Part shown: positions 5,570 through 5,994 of the stretch, piece by piece | Layout of the letters: each line of letters starts with the position of its first letter | Position numbering within the stretch: position 1 is the first letter of the stretch | Assembly (NCBI GenBank): GCA_913046025.1 | Contig: CAJWRP010000159.1 | Coordinates: forward strand, 1 to 5,994 | Length of the DNA: 5,994 bases | Source: an uncultured Chloroflexota bacterium | Lineage (GTDB): Bacteria; Chloroflexota; Dehalococcoidia; SAR202; UBA11138 | Reading direction: 5' to 3' | Program-made: the position numbers and the translations under genes | The notes under the pieces: generated by a model | The model's input: the letters and a program-made list of their open reading frames with translations, nothing else | Databases searched by the model: none | What the model was told of the DNA's origin: nothing

Positions 5570-5994
5570 ATGCCAGTAGAGTTTCGCTGCCTCTCTTACG
5601 AAGGTCAACTTACCAACAGGCCTAGTAGGATCAAGGTGTTGAAAAAAGGTGAAGGCAGTTATCGTAGCCTGTGTTTTGCCTGCCACGGCAAGGACGGCAA
5701 AGGTGTGATAGTTCCCGCCGCCACGCCGGGCGTGAAAAAAGGCGACCGAATGGCGGCATCGTTCGTGAACAATCGCACCATCCTCGGCCATCCCGAAATG
5801 TCCATCAACGTCGTGCTGCACGGGCTCACCGGGCCGGTGGACGGGAAGACTTATCTAAACCAAATGATTCCGATGAAATCATACGACGATGCGTGGGTGG
5901 CCTCGGTGCTCTCCTACGTGCGCACCCACACCGACGAGGACGGCCACGAGGACGTCATCCTCTGCGTCAACAACCTCTCGCGGTTCCCGCAGCC
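5570..5994 (+). CDS. Partial cytochrome c-type open frame, probably chimeric
   Basis: The frame is open from an ATG after a TAG at 5567-5569 to the window edge (141 codons plus two bases). Codons 1-24 resemble nothing known and are not a signal peptide, so this is not a believable natural start. From about codon 25 (5642) the sequence becomes a class I cytochrome c domain: heme motif C35-F-A-C38-H39, then VVLHGLTGPVDGKTY (81-95) and MIPM with likely axial ligand M102, then DDAWVASVLSYVR. This pattern matches the cytochrome domain at the C-terminal end of PVC-type membrane-bound dehydrogenases, periplasmic electron-transfer modules. Instead of the usual N-S-F-G-N continuation after VLSYVR, the frame runs into TreS-like sequence. 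The flanking sequence is A+T-richer. I read it as a fragment joined to unrelated DNA at both ends; a genuine truncated gene is less likely. Confidence 0.6.
   Translation, partial: MPVEFRCLSYEGQLTNRPSRIKVLKKGEGSYRSLCFACHGKDGKGVIVPAATPGVKKGDRMAASFVNNRTILGHPEMSINVVLHGLTGPVDGKTYLNQMIPMKSYDDAWVASVLSYVRTHTDEDGHEDVILCVNNLSRFPQ
5924..5994 (+). other. Trehalose synthase (TreS)-like coding fragment
   Basis: In the frame of the cytochrome segment, the last codons read THTDEDGHEDVILCVNNLSR and then FPQ. ILCVNNLSRFPQP is a hallmark of the C-terminal beta-sandwich region of maltose alpha-D-glucosyltransferase (TreS), the GH13 enzyme that interconverts maltose and trehalose, especially in actinobacterial members. 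In TreS this motif follows a V-L-A-Y-V-R-like strand, so the preceding VLSYVR could belong to either parent. Hand count gives about 67% G+C for 5941-5994. The fragment is cut by the window edge and has no cytochrome counterpart, so it is most likely foreign sequence joined to the cytochrome fragment. Confidence 0.6.

Noticed and set aside
5540..5821. 93-codon reverse-strand open frame
   Set aside because: It is antisense to the recognisable CxxCH cytochrome segment.

Overview
The window looks like bacterial chromosomal housekeeping sequence of moderate G+C, with short intergenic gaps and genes on both strands. The protein set is a TatD-family hydrolase, a Yip1-like membrane protein, a CysL-like LysR regulator, a DUF1802 protein, an aldo/keto reductase and an EVE-domain protein. 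This would fit an uncultured Chloroflexota-type (SAR202/Dehalococcoidia-like) genome, but that assignment is an impression from protein style and was not tested. No rRNA, tRNA, insertion sequence, CRISPR array or phage gene was recognised.

Layout. Positions 1-134 hold the promoter and leader of the tatD-like gene (135-935, +). It converges on a Yip1-like membrane protein gene (1007-1534, -, GTG start). A 196-nt divergent intergenic region with a consensus -10, a direct repeat and a 12-bp palindrome separates that gene from a LysR-type regulator (1731-2642, +). A 204-nt gap containing a promoter flanked by an 8-bp inverted repeat precedes a DUF1802 gene, whose ribosome binding site places the start at 2847 (2847-3437, +). 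An aldo/keto reductase gene (3497-4504, +, GTG start) follows after 59 nt and may be co-transcribed. Its 3' end overlaps, tail to tail by 46 bp, an EVE-domain protein gene (4459-5367, -) that carries a long disordered tail.

The last ~350 bases differ. After a gene-poor, A+T-richer stretch (5368 to ~5640), an open frame abruptly encodes a CxxCH cytochrome c domain of the type found at the end of planctomycete/verrucomicrobial membrane-bound dehydrogenases. Within about 280 bases it changes, in frame, into what reads as the C-terminal part of a trehalose synthase (TreS). These two pieces do not belong to one known protein and sit at the edge of the window. The likeliest reading is an assembly or amplification chimera, with a junction near 5640 and another in 5906-5923.

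The genes do not form one evident pathway. The most suggestive link is that DUF1802 and EVE, which lie either side of the reductase, are both families with reported connections to restriction of modified DNA. No nuclease or methylase is visible here, so this is only a hint. I found no convincing new biological system. The chimeric right end, the tailed EVE protein and the symmetric promoter elements are the points most worth checking.
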